Origin: Acanthopleura granulata
Lineage: Eukaryota; Mollusca; Polyplacophora; Chitonida; Chitonidae
Reading direction: 5' to 3'
NCBI GenBank assembly: GCA_016165875.1
Contig: JABBOT010000004.1
Coordinates: 1,054,001-1,118,000, forward strand
DNA: 64,000 nucleotides
Shown here: piece after piece, positions 12,385-23,304 of the stretch
How positions within the stretch are numbered: the stretch's first letter is position 1
Layout: each line of letters begins with the position of its first letter
Notes under the pieces: model-generated
The model's database searches: none
Told to the model about the DNA's origin: nothing
Seen by the model: only the letters and a program-made list of their open reading frames with translations
Made by a program: the position numbers and the translations under genes

Positions 12385-12650
12385 TTTATTTAATTATTTA
12401 TTTATGTATTTGTTTATGTTTTACGCCGTACTCAAGAATATTTGACTTTTACGACTGCGGCCGGCATTATGGTGGAAGGAAACCGGACGCAGCCCAGGGG
12501 AACCCCACGGCTATAAGAATGCTGGTGGACCTTCCCACGTACCACCGGAAAGGGAGCCAGTGTGAACTCACAAAGATTGCACTGGTGAGGAGCACGTTGG
12601 CCATTACGCTGCTCCAGCATGCTCACCACCTCGGCCTCGGAGGTGCTGTA
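12385..12650 (-). mobile_element. SINE family A, near full length
   Basis: Reverse orientation: TTATTTATTTATGTATTTGT tail, TTTTACGCCGTACTCAAGAA, GACTGCGGCCGGCATTATGG, the body through CTTCCCACGTACCACCGG, and part of the head (GTGAACTCACAAAGATTGC). The distal head is diverged after about 12600. A 202-codon open frame (12126-12734) spans this and the preceding SINE and is an artefact of both. Confidence 0.85.
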
Positions 12651-14122
12651 CTTCTGGAACTCTTGTTTATTCTACTCGTTAACCCAAAGTGTAGGGGACA
12701 AATTCTCGAGAACATGATCACACCAATGCATTAATGTAACGATCATTTCCTGTTCCACACAGACTCAGCTATGGTTCATACGGCCTCTTCTTTCATTCCT
12801 CTTTGCCCACATCAAGAATGGTTAAAAAGGGCTCTGAAATATGAAGGATAGATTTCCTTAATTTCGTGCAGATTCTCTCAGTTTCACCCCAGCTACTTTT
12901 GTTGACAGAAGTCATGTTTGTGAAAAATCACTAACAATAAACATGATGTTGTGTATCATCGGTCCACGCTGTGGCTAGTAGAGCAAAGCTGCCACACAAA
13001 ACAATCACGTGCCTTCTTGGAAGCGAACAATCTTACAGTGACCCCTGGCTTCATTATCCACACACGGGCAGTATTAGTAAATTACAGTAGCATCCACATC
13101 TCGGCATTTTTTTTCTCTTTTTTATTGGTGAGTGTGCAGTGCATGGATCAAGTTTAAATCCGGTTTTTGTTTCCCCGAAGCGGGACTCATGTTTCTAAGA
13201 TGGAAGGTTCCACAAAAATCATTAGCTGTGGAGAATATTGTAAAGAATTAAAAAGCTGTCAGCGGGAGTAGCTTTGTTCGATCGGCTGGCCTGACCGTCA
13301 GGTGACCTCCCAGCCATATGTCCTACATTTACGAACCTTTTGGCACTCTCCGTGTCAGCCATAATAAGTATCTCTCCACACTTTTTTGGAGGAGCGACTC
13401 AGCAGCTCGACGGTTTCTGTTTCTGTGTTATGTCACTGGCATCAAACTTAATATATCGCTAGAGGCTCGACTTTTGGCTGATTTGTTGAAAGCAATAAAA
13501 ATCACACTGTACGAAAGTCTGTCTCTCAGCACCGAGAACTGTTCAAACTGATTATGTGCCCGAGATTTTACGGTGGTGTTTGATGTTCATTACACAGTTC
13601 TGATAAAGTTCTCTCAAAGGTGTGCATGGCTAATGACCCAATGGAAAGCCTGCTACCTGTCACATGTCTATTGCTCATCGTCCGGCCTCGATCCAGTGTT
13701 AAACTGTAACGTCAAGGGCAAATTTCGAGAAAATCGAAAAAGTTCTGGATACCAAGCTGACATTTACTAAATGATTTAGCATTTAAATAACTGACTCAGC
13801 TTTTCACTGTGACTTTCACCCGTTTAACACGTCCATCTGTTTCATTTGGGTTTAACATCGTACTCAAAATTAGGTGCTCACAACAGGGAGTTCTGGTTTA
13901 TGAAAAGAGCCCGGAGGAAATCTCAGCAGCTGCTATAACGCGGCACCAGTGCGCATCAAGGGAGTTGCTAGTCATACCCCTTACCTTCGCCTTATGTCAC
14001 TGACACCACTAACAAATTTTGACAGAAACCTTGGATGACGCAAAGATCACTGGGTTAATGGTGATGAGGCAGAAAGTTATGCCAGTAGTGGCAGAAATAT
14101 AGAATAGCAGTAGTATAGTTTT
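12651..14122. other. Unassigned sequence
   Basis: Nothing firm. A short TTTAACATCGTACTCAAAAT at about 13851-13870 could be a remnant of a reversed SINE tail. Confidence 0.45.
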
Positions 14123-14142
14123 GATAATAATAATAATAATAA
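14123..14142. repeat. (TAA)n microsatellite
   Basis: About six uninterrupted TAA units. Confidence 0.9.
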
Positions 14143-14879
14143 AAAATTCTGTCTAACCCTTTGTTTCTGTTAATACAGAATCTGTTTATCAAAAGTATGC
14201 ACAACATGCTTGATCTCAACGAATATCTAAAACAATTTTCTTAAACATCCCCAGGTATGTTGCACGAGGTTCAAAGATCACATTTGTTTAATGGTGGCAG
14301 TAGTGCAAAGCGAGAATACAGTGCGTCACATGCGCTTTAAGAAGTTAATGTATAATCGTCAGGTACCCACGGCTAATGCCAATTCTGTCTTAAGTCGAAT
14401 ATTAAAACTTGGTCAGAAAGGCCAGCTTTTGGCAATGGAAACTGAGATTTTGACACATTCGATTTAAAATGACACTGATGAGGTGATCCAAATTTTAATT
14501 TCTAGGACTCAAAATTAAGCTCTTAAATTGTATTTCAAACTTCGACAAAGTCAGGAATGGCTTCGTGGAATCCGCTTCCAATAAACGAACTGCCGGTACA
14601 TACTCGTAATGTACTACGTTGTAACAAACGAGAGCTAGAACACCCTGCATCAAAGGATTCTAGGGTAATTGTCAACCATTCATTGCTAGACAGACTACAT
14701 CAATCATATCAGACAATTGTGGAAGTAATCTAGGTCAATGAGCCTAGTTTCCGGCATCAGATCCAGGTACTGGTATGCTTGTGCTGTGCTGGGTTTGGCA
14801 GCCATCTTGATGAAAGTTTAATAACGTTTTTGGTGACAGGTAGATTATTTTTTATTCGTAGGGTGACATTGTCATAAAC
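14143..14879. other. Unassigned sequence
   Basis: No feature recognised. Confidence 0.5.
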
Positions 14880-15040
14880 GCTTTAGGGGCAGCTTTTGTC
14901 GATGCGGTTGTTGTGTGCTAGCGCAGCGCAATGACCCACGAGCCCTTCACCAATGCGATCGCTGTGAGTTCGAGTCCAGCTCTTGCTGAATTCCTCTTCG
15001 GTCGTACTTGGGAAGTCCTGCCAGCAAACTTTTGCACCGG
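14880..15040 (+). mobile_element. SINE family A, head fragment
   Basis: Forward orientation: GTGTGCTAGCGCAGCGCAAT, GACCCACGAGCC, CACCAATGCGATCGCTGTGA and a good B box (GAGTTCGAGTCC), then GGTCGTACTTGGGAAG and CCAGCAAAC. It ends before the CACCATAATG block, so the 3' half is missing. Confidence 0.82.
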
Positions 15041-15694
15041 CGGCTAATGTGACAGTTCCAGATCATTCGTCGATACTCAATTTTTTTATACTAGCGTTTA
15101 ACAATGGGGAAAACATACTGGCAATGCTGTCAATGAGTAACCGTGAGGATATCGATTTCAAGTCTGTGTGAAACACTGTTAATAATAACCGTAACTCGTC
15201 ATGGGATATTTTGTCGACAACTATAGTATTTTCGACCTTGCACCGTGCTACTGAGTCAAATAACCCCATTGTCAATCTTATCCACTGGATCAATCGCGTT
15301 AGGTTTAGTCTCTCCGCTGACCACCAGCCTCTGACCAATGAGATGACTGGCTCGATTCCAGCCAAGGCTATATGGTTCACCTTCACAATGTCAAGGTTTA
15401 TTTTCCACTTCGCCTCAGGAGACCCTCAGACCTCTTCCAATACGACAATCAATTCAACCTAGTCATTGGTAAATCTGAACTGGGTCACCCAATGAAATAT
15501 CTACTTGGTTTTTAAATTGATGTTGCGTCAACATGAGACCTTGATGTTGGCTTGCACAGGTAAGACGGACACTCTTATTGATCACAACTACCCCTTCGCT
15601 CTAGCACCTGACTGGGCGAAAGGGGTTACATGTATTTGAACTGAACTCGAATTACCCACCTGTGAAGGGATGACCTCTGGTGCAGCGAGACTGG
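15041..15694. other. Unassigned sequence
   Basis: A 107-codon open frame lies on the minus strand at 15063-15386, but it begins inside the flank of the preceding SINE and has no recognisable motif. Confidence 0.45.
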
Positions 15695-15835
15695 GATTGT
15701 TTGACTGCGGCCTACCAGTATGGTAAGTTAGGTAGTTTACTCCAGTTAGTCCACCTTCCTATGGCTATACACCTATACGCCGCCATGCTGGTGACAAAAC
15801 CCGGTGTTAAACACCACTCAGATAAAATACCTAAA
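15695..15835 (+). mobile_element. SINE 3' fragment of another family
   Basis: Contains AGTTTACTCCAGTTAGTCCA, TATACACCTATACGCCGCCA and GTGTTAAACACCACTCAGAT followed by AAAATACC. This order resembles the 3' part of tRNA-derived SINEs with a GTTAAACACC tail. No second full copy was found in the window, so the call rests on resemblance. Confidence 0.4.
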
Positions 15836-16461
15836 ATCAACCAATGAACGCCAACAGTTCATGTATTCATTGCCCCAGTGCTCCTGACAAGTACAACAAA
15901 ACCCTCCACGAAGCTTTACTATTTTTCTAATCACTTCCGCTCTACTAACCCGATACTCCTTCACCAAAAATGTATAACTTATCATGTTTGGTACGGGCTA
16001 CTTTCTTGGGCTATGTACTTTTGCTGTCATTCTTTCACACTTGACCTTTCCAAATTTAGTCTTAACAGCCCTATAGTTTATCGAACTCCGGTAACACGGC
16101 AGTCAGGTGTCAGACTGGAGATTAACACATCAGTAAAGCTTTTCATTAACTGCTGGAATCAAACTGACATAAAGAAAATAATTTCGTCAGCACATTATCC
16201 CATCTTTATGATATACAGGAGAATACCCAGTAAATGTATTGATTTTATTAATACTTGTACCATTTTCACTTTTACGGCGATGATTTGTTTTATGTCATGA
16301 GGAATGCCAAGCAGCCGGCAGCAAAACTTCCTGACAAGGGATTCCATCATGCGCCCATCACGGTGAAAGGTCGATCTTCTGCGCAGGGTCGCTTCATCTG
16401 ATTGAATCAGAGATTTCAATACAGCACAAATCAATAAACCATTGTTAGTGAAGTGTGTCTG
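15836..16461. other. Unassigned sequence
   Basis: A 140-codon open frame at 15878-16300 on the plus strand shows no domain, and no splice signals were convincing. Confidence 0.45.
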
Positions 16462-16765
16462 ACGGCTATGTATGTATGTATGATTGGGGTTACGTCTTAC
16501 TTAACAATGACGACGAGGAGTCCTTAGAATGTATACATACTACGTCTTCTTTTGGCAGGGCGAGTCCATGCCGCCGCCATTGGAACCCAGTTAGGCTATA
16601 ATGACACCACACCGACCAGTTCTGTTTCCTTGCTATAACCTCTCAGTGCTGAGTGCCAAGCGAGGCAGCACCAAGTACCATTTTTAAAGTCTATGGAGTT
16701 TGCCGACCCGGGATTGATCCTGGATCTCCCGACGGCGAGGCGGACGCTCTAACCACCACTGTTGA
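16462..16765 (-). mobile_element. SINE family B, full-length copy
   Basis: Reverse orientation. It opens with TATGTATGTATGTATG, then GACGAGGAGTCCTTAGAATG, GGCAGGGCGAGTCCATGCCG, CTCAGTGCTGAGTGCCAAGC, CATTTTTAAAGTCTATGG and GGGATTGATCCTGGATCTCC, and ends GGCGGACGCTCTAACCACCA. Read on the minus strand that end is a tRNA-like head (TGGTTAGAGCG A box, GGATCAATCC B box). The same block order is found at 55385-55770. Confidence 0.85.
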
Positions 16766-18001
16766 AATGAGTCGAAATCAGTCTATGGGGGTACAATGCG
16801 TGATCTTGGCAAAGTAAAGCACCTACCACTTAATGCCTGCAGGTCAATTAAAACTGATAAAAAGTCGACCATCTTGTAAAGAGTAAGCGTAATTAACCCC
16901 CTGCCCCGCTTAATACACCATAAAGACATCTAAGAAAAAATTTACTCCCTTAATTGTAAAGAATAAGGTATTCCTTCTTGCCCACATGACATATGATATA
17001 AAAAAAGAAAATGATATAGCATTACAATCATGCAAATCGCTGACTGTACCACCCGATTGCTTTTTTCCTTCATTATTTTAGAATATGTAAGGGTCAGTCT
17101 TCAAGGGTGGAAGAAACTGGACAGAGCGTTAGGAAATCCATATAAAACTTAACTAAATGTGTAGAAAAAGGTGAGACTTTAATTCCAACACGTCAGTCCT
17201 TCTGCTCATTTAGCTGTCCTTGGCTATCCTTGCACAAAGGTCTCTAAAGCCTAAGTTGATTGTAAATCGTCAAAATTGTGATCGTGTCCCTCACTTACAA
17301 TCGACATCCTCTTGCACAGAAGGATTAAAAACAAAAAATCACTTGAACTCAAAGCGACCGCATTTGGCCGTTTTAGCTAGCTTACAAACCCCGAATTAAT
17401 TTCAGGTACAAATACTTTTCTCAGTTAGACTGCCAGTTAGTAATTTTCGTCTTGGTTTACAACTGTGAGCAATTTAAATGCCTCAGAAAGGTGTTACGTG
17501 AAGTTTTTCGCATGTTGTTGTTTGCGGCTGAATCATAATGATACAGAACTCATCTACAAATGAAGGGAAGAATTGGTTATTGAACGGTACATTGTCCATT
17601 AACACTGAACACCTGCATGTACGAGTAAAATTTGGCCTATGATCGCGACCATATATTCATACATAGTTACATTATCCTTACAATTCCTTTGTACCAGGGG
17701 CGTACGAACTTATTTCTTTACAATCGATTGTCAAGTCATTTGTAGGTTTAGCAATCGATTTTAGCCAGGATTCCTTTGTGCAAGTGGGCCATGTGTCTCT
17801 GGTGGGTTCAGTTTGTCCAGCTCTCTCTAGTGTCATCTTGGGTCCATGGGTCTTGGAACTTTGATTTTTTGGACACAATCACAATGTCACTTTCAACTCC
17901 AGTGAGCGTTTAACTTATTGCTCAGGGTTGTAATATTCACCTCCATAATAAATCTCCTAATGTATGACTAGAAATTCTCCAGTAATGTACCTGGTACACT
18001 G
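16766..18001. other. Unassigned sequence
   Basis: No supported feature. A 67-codon open frame on the minus strand (17678-17878) is polar and has no recognisable motif. Confidence 0.5.
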
Positions 18002-18240
18002 ATTAGGTGCTAAACGTCGTACTCAAGAATGTGTCACTTACAAAACGGCGATCACAGTTATGGGAGGAGGAATCTGGAGTGCCCCGAAAAACAATTCATG
18101 TGTCAATTCGCTTGACAAACGTCCTGAAGCAGCCGAAGTAGTGAGAATTGGACTCGAGTTTGAAACCGTAGTGATTAGCGGTCGATCGGCTTCGGGAAAG
18201 CGCCAATGGGCGCCTTGTGCCCAGCCATGAAGTAATTACA
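18002..18240 (-). mobile_element. SINE, family A/C-like variant
   Basis: Reverse orientation: the tail block CTAAACGTCGTACTCAAGAA and GTGTCACTTAC, then ACGGCGATCACAGTTATGGG, GAGGAATCTGGAGTGCCCCG, and at the far end a tRNA-like B box (GGTTTCAAACTCGAGTCC on the minus strand). The terminal A/T-rich repeat is lost. Confidence 0.7.
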
Positions 18241-18476
18241 ATGTGATTTAAGATCAAGGTTGTCAACAATTAAAGAAGTCCACAAAAGTCATTCCAATAA
18301 ATTGACATAAATACATTTACTAAGAGACACAGCAAACGCGAAGAAAAAAAAGTACTTAATAGCTGATAGGTCGAAAAGAGTGTTCCGATGGCACCAGTAT
18401 CTCATGGAGTGCTTGCTTTGTTAGCGCTCGTGAACGGAACGCGACGGGATGATTGTGTGGGCTTGGTAGCTATAAG

Positions 18477-18520
18477 CCAATCAAAATTTCATGACGTCAT
18501 CAATCACGACGTCATCACCA
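18477..18520. promoter_or_regulatory. CRE / CCAAT motif cluster
   Basis: Within 44 bp there is a CCAAT box (GCCAATCA, 18477-18484), a perfect CRE palindrome (TGACGTCA, 18492-18499) and a second CRE-like site (CGACGTCA, 18507-18514). The two share a GACGTCATCA direct repeat 16 bp apart. Such clusters are typical of CREB/ATF-responsive promoters or enhancers. No transcript start is evident, and chance co-occurrence remains possible. Confidence 0.35.
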
Positions 18521-18724
18521 TCCGTCATCGGTGCGTGGCTCAATAAGAGACCAGAAACCCTTTCTTTGTCATATGAAGAGTCATTGTCCTACCGCCTGTC
18601 AACAGTGAAAAAATTATGAAAGCGCACATTATCTATTTTACTCCATCACATCTTCATAATTCGACTTAAACTCATAGTACGACCATAGTTTACAGTGGGT
18701 ATTCATTGGATGAACATTTTTTTT

Positions 18725-18905
18725 TGCTTAGCGCGCTGGTGAAGCGTGTTGAACCAGGTTCCTGTCACCAATGCGGGACGTATATGGAAAAGGGTTTCCC
18801 CGGCTCTGTCCAGTTTCCTCCCACCATAATGCTGGTCGTCGACGTGTAAGTAAAATATTCTAAAGCACGGGGTAAATCACCAATCAAATAAATAAAATAA
18901 ATAAG
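18725..18905 (+). mobile_element. SINE family A, internally deleted
   Basis: Forward orientation: GCTTAGCGCGCTGGTGAAGC and CACCAATGCGGGACG from the head, then directly GGTTTCCCCGGCTCTGTCC, CACCATAATGCTGGTCG and the tail CACCAATCAAATAAATAAAA. About 100 bp of the head/body junction is deleted, including the B-box region. Confidence 0.85.
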
Positions 18906-18935
18906 TCCATATATTTTGTTCCTGAGTGACACTAA

Positions 18936-19178
18936 AGGCCTGTACCCCCTGTACCACAACCTCAACCACAACTGCAACTACATACCGTTGCGCACAGTCC
19001 CCACATTTAGAGAAAACAGAACCAGTTTTATCTTTGCTCGGCGACATGGATGTCGTCCTGATGTCGCCGCGTCTTGACGTCGGCAATGAGGGCAGTACTT
19101 CAGACTACACAACGTTCTATTTTTTCAACGTGCAACGTTGCGGTTGCAGTTGTAGTCGTCACAGTGGGGATGGGCCCT
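18936..19178. mobile_element. MITE with TAA target duplication (Harbinger-like?)
   Basis: A 243-bp element with imperfect terminal inverted repeats of about 45 bp. The left end reads AGGCCTGTACCCCCTGTACC followed by ACAACTGCAACTAC. The complement of the right end reads AGGGCCCATCCCCACTGTGA then CGACTACAACTGCAACCGC. It is flanked on both sides by TAA (18933-18935 and 19179-19181), the 3-bp target preference of PIF/Harbinger elements. No transposase is encoded. A 118-codon open frame crossing it is fortuitous. Confidence 0.7.
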
Positions 19179-19181
19179 TAA

Positions 19182-20837
19182 AGGTTGGTCTCGCTACAGG
19201 CAACATACCGTTATGTTTACCGTGCATGCGCCACTCTCTACGCTCGCTTTACATCCCTGCCACCATTAGATCTTCTTGACAATTGGAACCCCTGCAACTT
19301 ATGTGGGCTTAGCCCCCCCAACTGCGGGATGTCCTCAAGTGGGCGTATTAAGTTCATCAATAAAATTTTTTTCAAGAGTCCCTGGTGGAATCGTGTTGTG
19401 TATATTTAGATTATAGTATTATTAAACAAAAAAGACGGGGACAGAGTTTTATGCTTTCTGACATCACTTCTTGTTTCATCATTGAGATCGCAGTGACCTT
19501 GTCGCTGTGCAGAATTTCTGTACAAATTTTCTAATGGTGGCAGTAACGTAACGCGGACAGGGAGAACGACGCATGTGGTGTAGGGAGTTTGACACGATGG
19601 CGTTCCGTTTATATTAAAAGGGTCTATATTACCCAAATATACATGTATAACCCAATTATTACAGACAATCGTTTAGAGCTTAGCGGGTTTCTTTGTCGAA
19701 TCACAGAAAACGGGATCCAATGAAGTAAAAAAAATTTCCGAAAGAAGTGTACTTTGAAAAAGTTTATTGAACCTCAGTGGGTTAATTTATGAGGTGCCAT
19801 CCGGAGTGGATCATGCAGATATCGTACATTTACAGTTCGGTGGAGTGGAATTCTAGCTGCACATTGTGACGTGGATTGCTTAAATGCAGCCGGATAGCTG
19901 GTACAGAACAGTTACTCTGTCATATACAGAATATAATTAACACACAAAAATAAAAACGGGGATCGAAACAACATGCCACACAAAGACTTAACTTAACACT
20001 AAGGGGAAATCTGAAAAATAAGTACCCCGTTATAGATCACCCTGTGGGTGGCAATTCTCACGAATGATCCGGATCAGTACTCATTGTCTGGGCAGGCTCA
20101 TTGACTGGGTAGCTGGCGTGTGGGGTTGGGAAGGTTCGGAATGGTGATGGCGGCGGTGGGGTTGGGTTAGAGTGGGAGGCGTCGCGTCTGCTAACCGATA
20201 CTTATCGAACAATGGTCAGGTACAACATGGAAGGAGCGGAGTCCACAAAGCTGAAAGACAGCGGGCGAAAATCTGCCTCTGTTCCTAAAATGCTATTGGA
20301 AAACAGCGAATATGAGGTTTTCGAGACGAGGGGGAGGGGGAGAAAACAAAGTAGGTGGAGAAGGGTGTTTTTTAAGGCAGATTACTCTTCTAAGAAAAAG
20401 TCACAGATAATATCGACAACAACAACAATATAGGTGCAAACTATAACGCTGAGACAGGGCTGTTCATTAACAGAGTTTACATAGTCATCGAGAATTGGAC
20501 ACACACTGGTTCATATCGCCTGGATAAAGTAAAGTTTCTTGGTCCACTCTGGAAAAGAAGTCTCCCACGTCCATGGCGTTTGTCTGCGAAACCAACTATC
20601 TGGACAAATCGTCCAGAGAGGCTTCGGTCATACAGCGCACGGCACAAATCCGGTGTTTCACCTTACAGCTGTCAAAACCAACACTCGACAGAGATCGACG
20701 GGCGCAAGTCACGAACTGGGGCACGCATGCATCCACGTAGCAACCTACAAATATGGAAATCAAGACAATACAGTTCTTAATTATCTGAAGAAAGTGGCAC
20801 ACACTCATTTGAATCCTGGTCGCCAACGGGCATATTA
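19182..20837. other. Unassigned sequence
   Basis: Mixed-composition sequence, locally G-rich at 20095-20180. Short open frames at 20212-20433 and 20539-20904 have no recognised domain. Confidence 0.5.
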
Positions 20838-20902
20838 TATTTATTTATTTATTTTATTGGTAATTTACGTCGTACTCCGAAATATTTCACTTATACGTAT
20901 AT
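20838..20902 (-). mobile_element. SINE tail fragment
   Basis: Reverse-orientation 3' end only: TATTTATTTATTTATTTTAT, TTTACGTCGTACTCCGAAAT and ATTTCACTTATACG. Confidence 0.8.
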
Positions 20903-21089
20903 GAAGTTAATTTCAAGAAAATGCGACTCCGCCTGGCAGCGAAACATTACCACAAATACGTTGTAAACACACAAACATTTATTTATAAAGTAAAAGAGAA
21001 AAGCCGAAAAAATGTCTGAGAAACAAAGCACACGGTTCAAAATGCAATCGAACAGCACAGCTTTGGCCATATATGTCTTATCGGCTTAC

Positions 21090-21309
21090 CAATTACAGGT
21101 AAGCGAATTTGTCTAAATCGTATATCCCTTTGCACGATTAGATAACAGCAGAACATAAGTACCAGCGCTCCGGGAAAAACGGAGAGAACTAAGTATTCAT
21201 GTAAATTAGGGAAACATCTCTGAAGGGCGAGATCAAACAAGCCCAGAGACATAGTACTCGAGCCGTCGGGACATTCAGCAGAAGAGCCAAAAGGAAATGG
21301 AACCGCCAT
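21090..21309 (-). CDS. Candidate first coding exon with a membrane segment
   Basis: Read on the minus strand, an ATG at 21309 in a strong context (G at -3, GCG following) opens a 73-codon frame. It ends at a consensus donor (TTG then GTAAGCC, exon end at 21090, phase 1). The peptide begins MAVPFPFGSSAEC, carries a second Cys in QRCFPNL, then has one strongly hydrophobic run (about residues 37-57, LVLSVFPGALVLMFCCYLI), then a basic segment (QRDIRFRQIR). Short segment with Cys, then a membrane helix, then basic residues is the layout at the start of TMD0 in long ABCC/MRP transporters. That assignment is only a resemblance: no ATP-binding motif was found downstream. Chance origin is possible. 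Confidence 0.3.
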
Positions 21310-22319
21310 AGCGTGCTTGTCTTCCAGCCTCCCATATTTGGGGTGAAGGACGGCAATAGAGTGTTAAAGAACCGTGTTTTCTTTTATTTTAACCTCATCC
21401 AAAAGCATCAAACCACGAGGCACCAAATCACACTATATTCCTGGGGTTATTGTTGTACGGAGACTAGCCGTCTCCGTGAGGAGGTGTTTATCGTAGGCTG
21501 CATTATTTCAACTGGAGGCCAGACTTCCTATCTTTTTATCACATCTTCATTTGGAAGCAGCTGGTTAGATTTCTATTGCCAGCTGCTCCACATACAAGTA
21601 ACCTTACCAAATAAGGCCTGGCTGCTCTCACATTTCGAGTCCCCGTTGTGAAAACTATTATCTGTAAAGGAAGAACAGAAAAGAAGAACATTACGATTTA
21701 TAAATTAAAGTCGAGCACCGTGACTTAGCCATGAAGAAGTGGGTTGTGAGGGCAATGCACAAGAGTGGAGATGAAGGTGATGGGATCAAGGTTCAAGAGC
21801 ATAATTCAGCTGATTTACATGCATTGGTATTATTTCGCTTGACATACTTGCAGCCTGGTACAACGGTCCGACCGGAGATGAGGCTCCAGGTCGTCCATAA
21901 GGAATGGTTATACCTGTCCAGCGGAATCTATAATCTTTAACAAAGCTCAAAAGGGCAATGTGTATATTTCATGCCAGTTGTTACAGTAGGCGTTAACACA
22001 ATACAGTGGGTCAGATATTCTTGAGGGGCCATAATCCATCCATCCAGCACTTCGTTATAACACTGCTTTAGATTGGAAATCGTCCACATTGCTTTACCAT
22101 AAAAGGTGGAAAGAGACTTGAAATTATAATCAGATTTACAACTGCTTACATCATAAAGCCGTGGCAACTCGATCAGGGATTCAAACTGTGAAGAGCATGC
22201 ATCCTTTCGCTTTTCATTCTAACTGTTAATTTATATCAGGTCTTAAATGAATTCCTCTTGGGTGCAAGCTGTACTAGGCGGAGTTATATATAACTGCAAT
22301 TTTATATCAGAAAATTCGT
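21310..22319. other. Unassigned sequence
   Basis: A 112-codon open frame at 21313-21651 (plus) and shorter ones nearby show no recognisable domain. Confidence 0.45.
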
Positions 22320-22463
22320 GGCAAGATCTGTTAGTAACCCTCGGATGGTCGCTGGTTTCCCCGCGGGTTTAGCCCGGTTTCCTCCTAACGCAATGTTCGG
22401 TATACAAGTGAAATATACTTGAGTGCCGTGTTAAAAACCAATCAAATGCATAAATAAATAAGC
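22320..22463 (+). mobile_element. SINE family A, 3' half
   Basis: Forward orientation: GTAACCCTCGGATGGTCGC, GTTTCCCCGCGGGTTTAGCC, CGGTTTCCTCC, AAGTGAAATATACTTGAGTG and CCAATCAAATGCATAAATAA. The head is absent and the CACCATAATG block has diverged to TAACGCAATG. Confidence 0.82.
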
Positions 22464-22483
22464 GAGTTAATCATGTACAATGC

Positions 22484-22560
22484 AAATGGCGGTGGTTTAC
22501 CTCGTTTATTCCAGTTGTGTCTAAACACTGACTTATGAGGGAAAACTTCTTGAGATCCAA
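22484..22560 (+). mobile_element. Fragment of the 7783-7965 SINE family
   Basis: ATGGCGGTGGTTTACCTCGT followed by a CTAAACACTGACTTAT block. It shares the GGCGGTGGTT-ACC-CGTT core with the element at 7783-7965. It lies 20 bp after a family A tail, so it may be an older insertion disrupted by it. Confidence 0.35.
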
Positions 22561-23256
22561 GAAGGTGTTTTACACTTATCAAACATATAAAAGAAACAAC
22601 GCGTCAAACCTTACGCACTCGTCTCCTCATTGTTTTGCGCGATTGAGTTCCAGACATGAGAGCAGTGGATCAGTTCTGTACATAGTGCTCTGATATTTTT
22701 TTTTCTGTTTCAAATATCGCGGATTGATATGAAAGTTTGGGTTTTAATAAGTCAGGTCAGAGTGGATTAATCTTCAAGCTACTGGCGGTTATATGCAGGT
22801 TAGTGACTGTCGAATGGATTCTCTTTGTCCTTTGTCATTTCTCTGCTGGACAACCAGTCTCATTTCATTGCGACCATCAATGCACGCTGACATGAAGACT
22901 TTCACATTTTGCCAATTCACGGGTATAAATCGACATTTTCATTGACTAGCCTATAAAGGATGAGGGATGATAAGACGAGGCTTTGTCGTACAGCTCTGGT
23001 CAAAGTGGGTATTTTTTTCTCATGCGTATACATGGACTTTGAGGATATATAATTCAGACCACCATACAGTATACGGAGTTACGCTTATATTGGCGAATAT
23101 TACAGTCTATATGCTCTGAGATCATACAACGCTGCCTCTATCGATAGGATTGGTTTGGGGGATTTGACTTCACTAAACAACACTCTCCGGTTTTTCTTTC
23201 TTCTGTAAGCTTCTGGTACATTCTTTATATATTCACACACTGAGTAAAATACTCAC
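22561..23256. other. Unassigned sequence
   Basis: No feature recognised. Confidence 0.5.
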
Positions 23257-23304
23257 CTGATGCCAAATCACTGACTGAATCCATAGACTTTTTACTCCAC
23301 CATG
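23257..23304 (-). CDS. Candidate 48-bp microexon
   Basis: On the minus strand a pyrimidine-rich acceptor (CTGTTTTCTCTTTCAG) immediately precedes a 48-bp segment ending in CATCAG, then a perfect donor GTGAGT. The segment is a multiple of three. Read in phase 1-1 it encodes WWSKKSMDSVSDLAS with split codons at both ends; read in phase 0-0 it is also open (HGGVKSLWIQSVIWHQ); the third frame is closed. Both splice signals are near consensus, which makes this one of the better splice-bounded segments here. I cannot identify the gene. A phase 1-1 cassette is typical of alternatively spliced exons, but expression evidence is needed to know. Confidence 0.3.

Noticed and set aside
12126..12734. 202-codon open frame on the plus strand, the longest in the window
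   Set aside because: It runs through two reversed SINE copies; its residues are translations of SINE body and tail.
15878..16300. 140-codon open frame on the plus strand
   Set aside because: No recognisable domain, and composition follows the AT-rich background.
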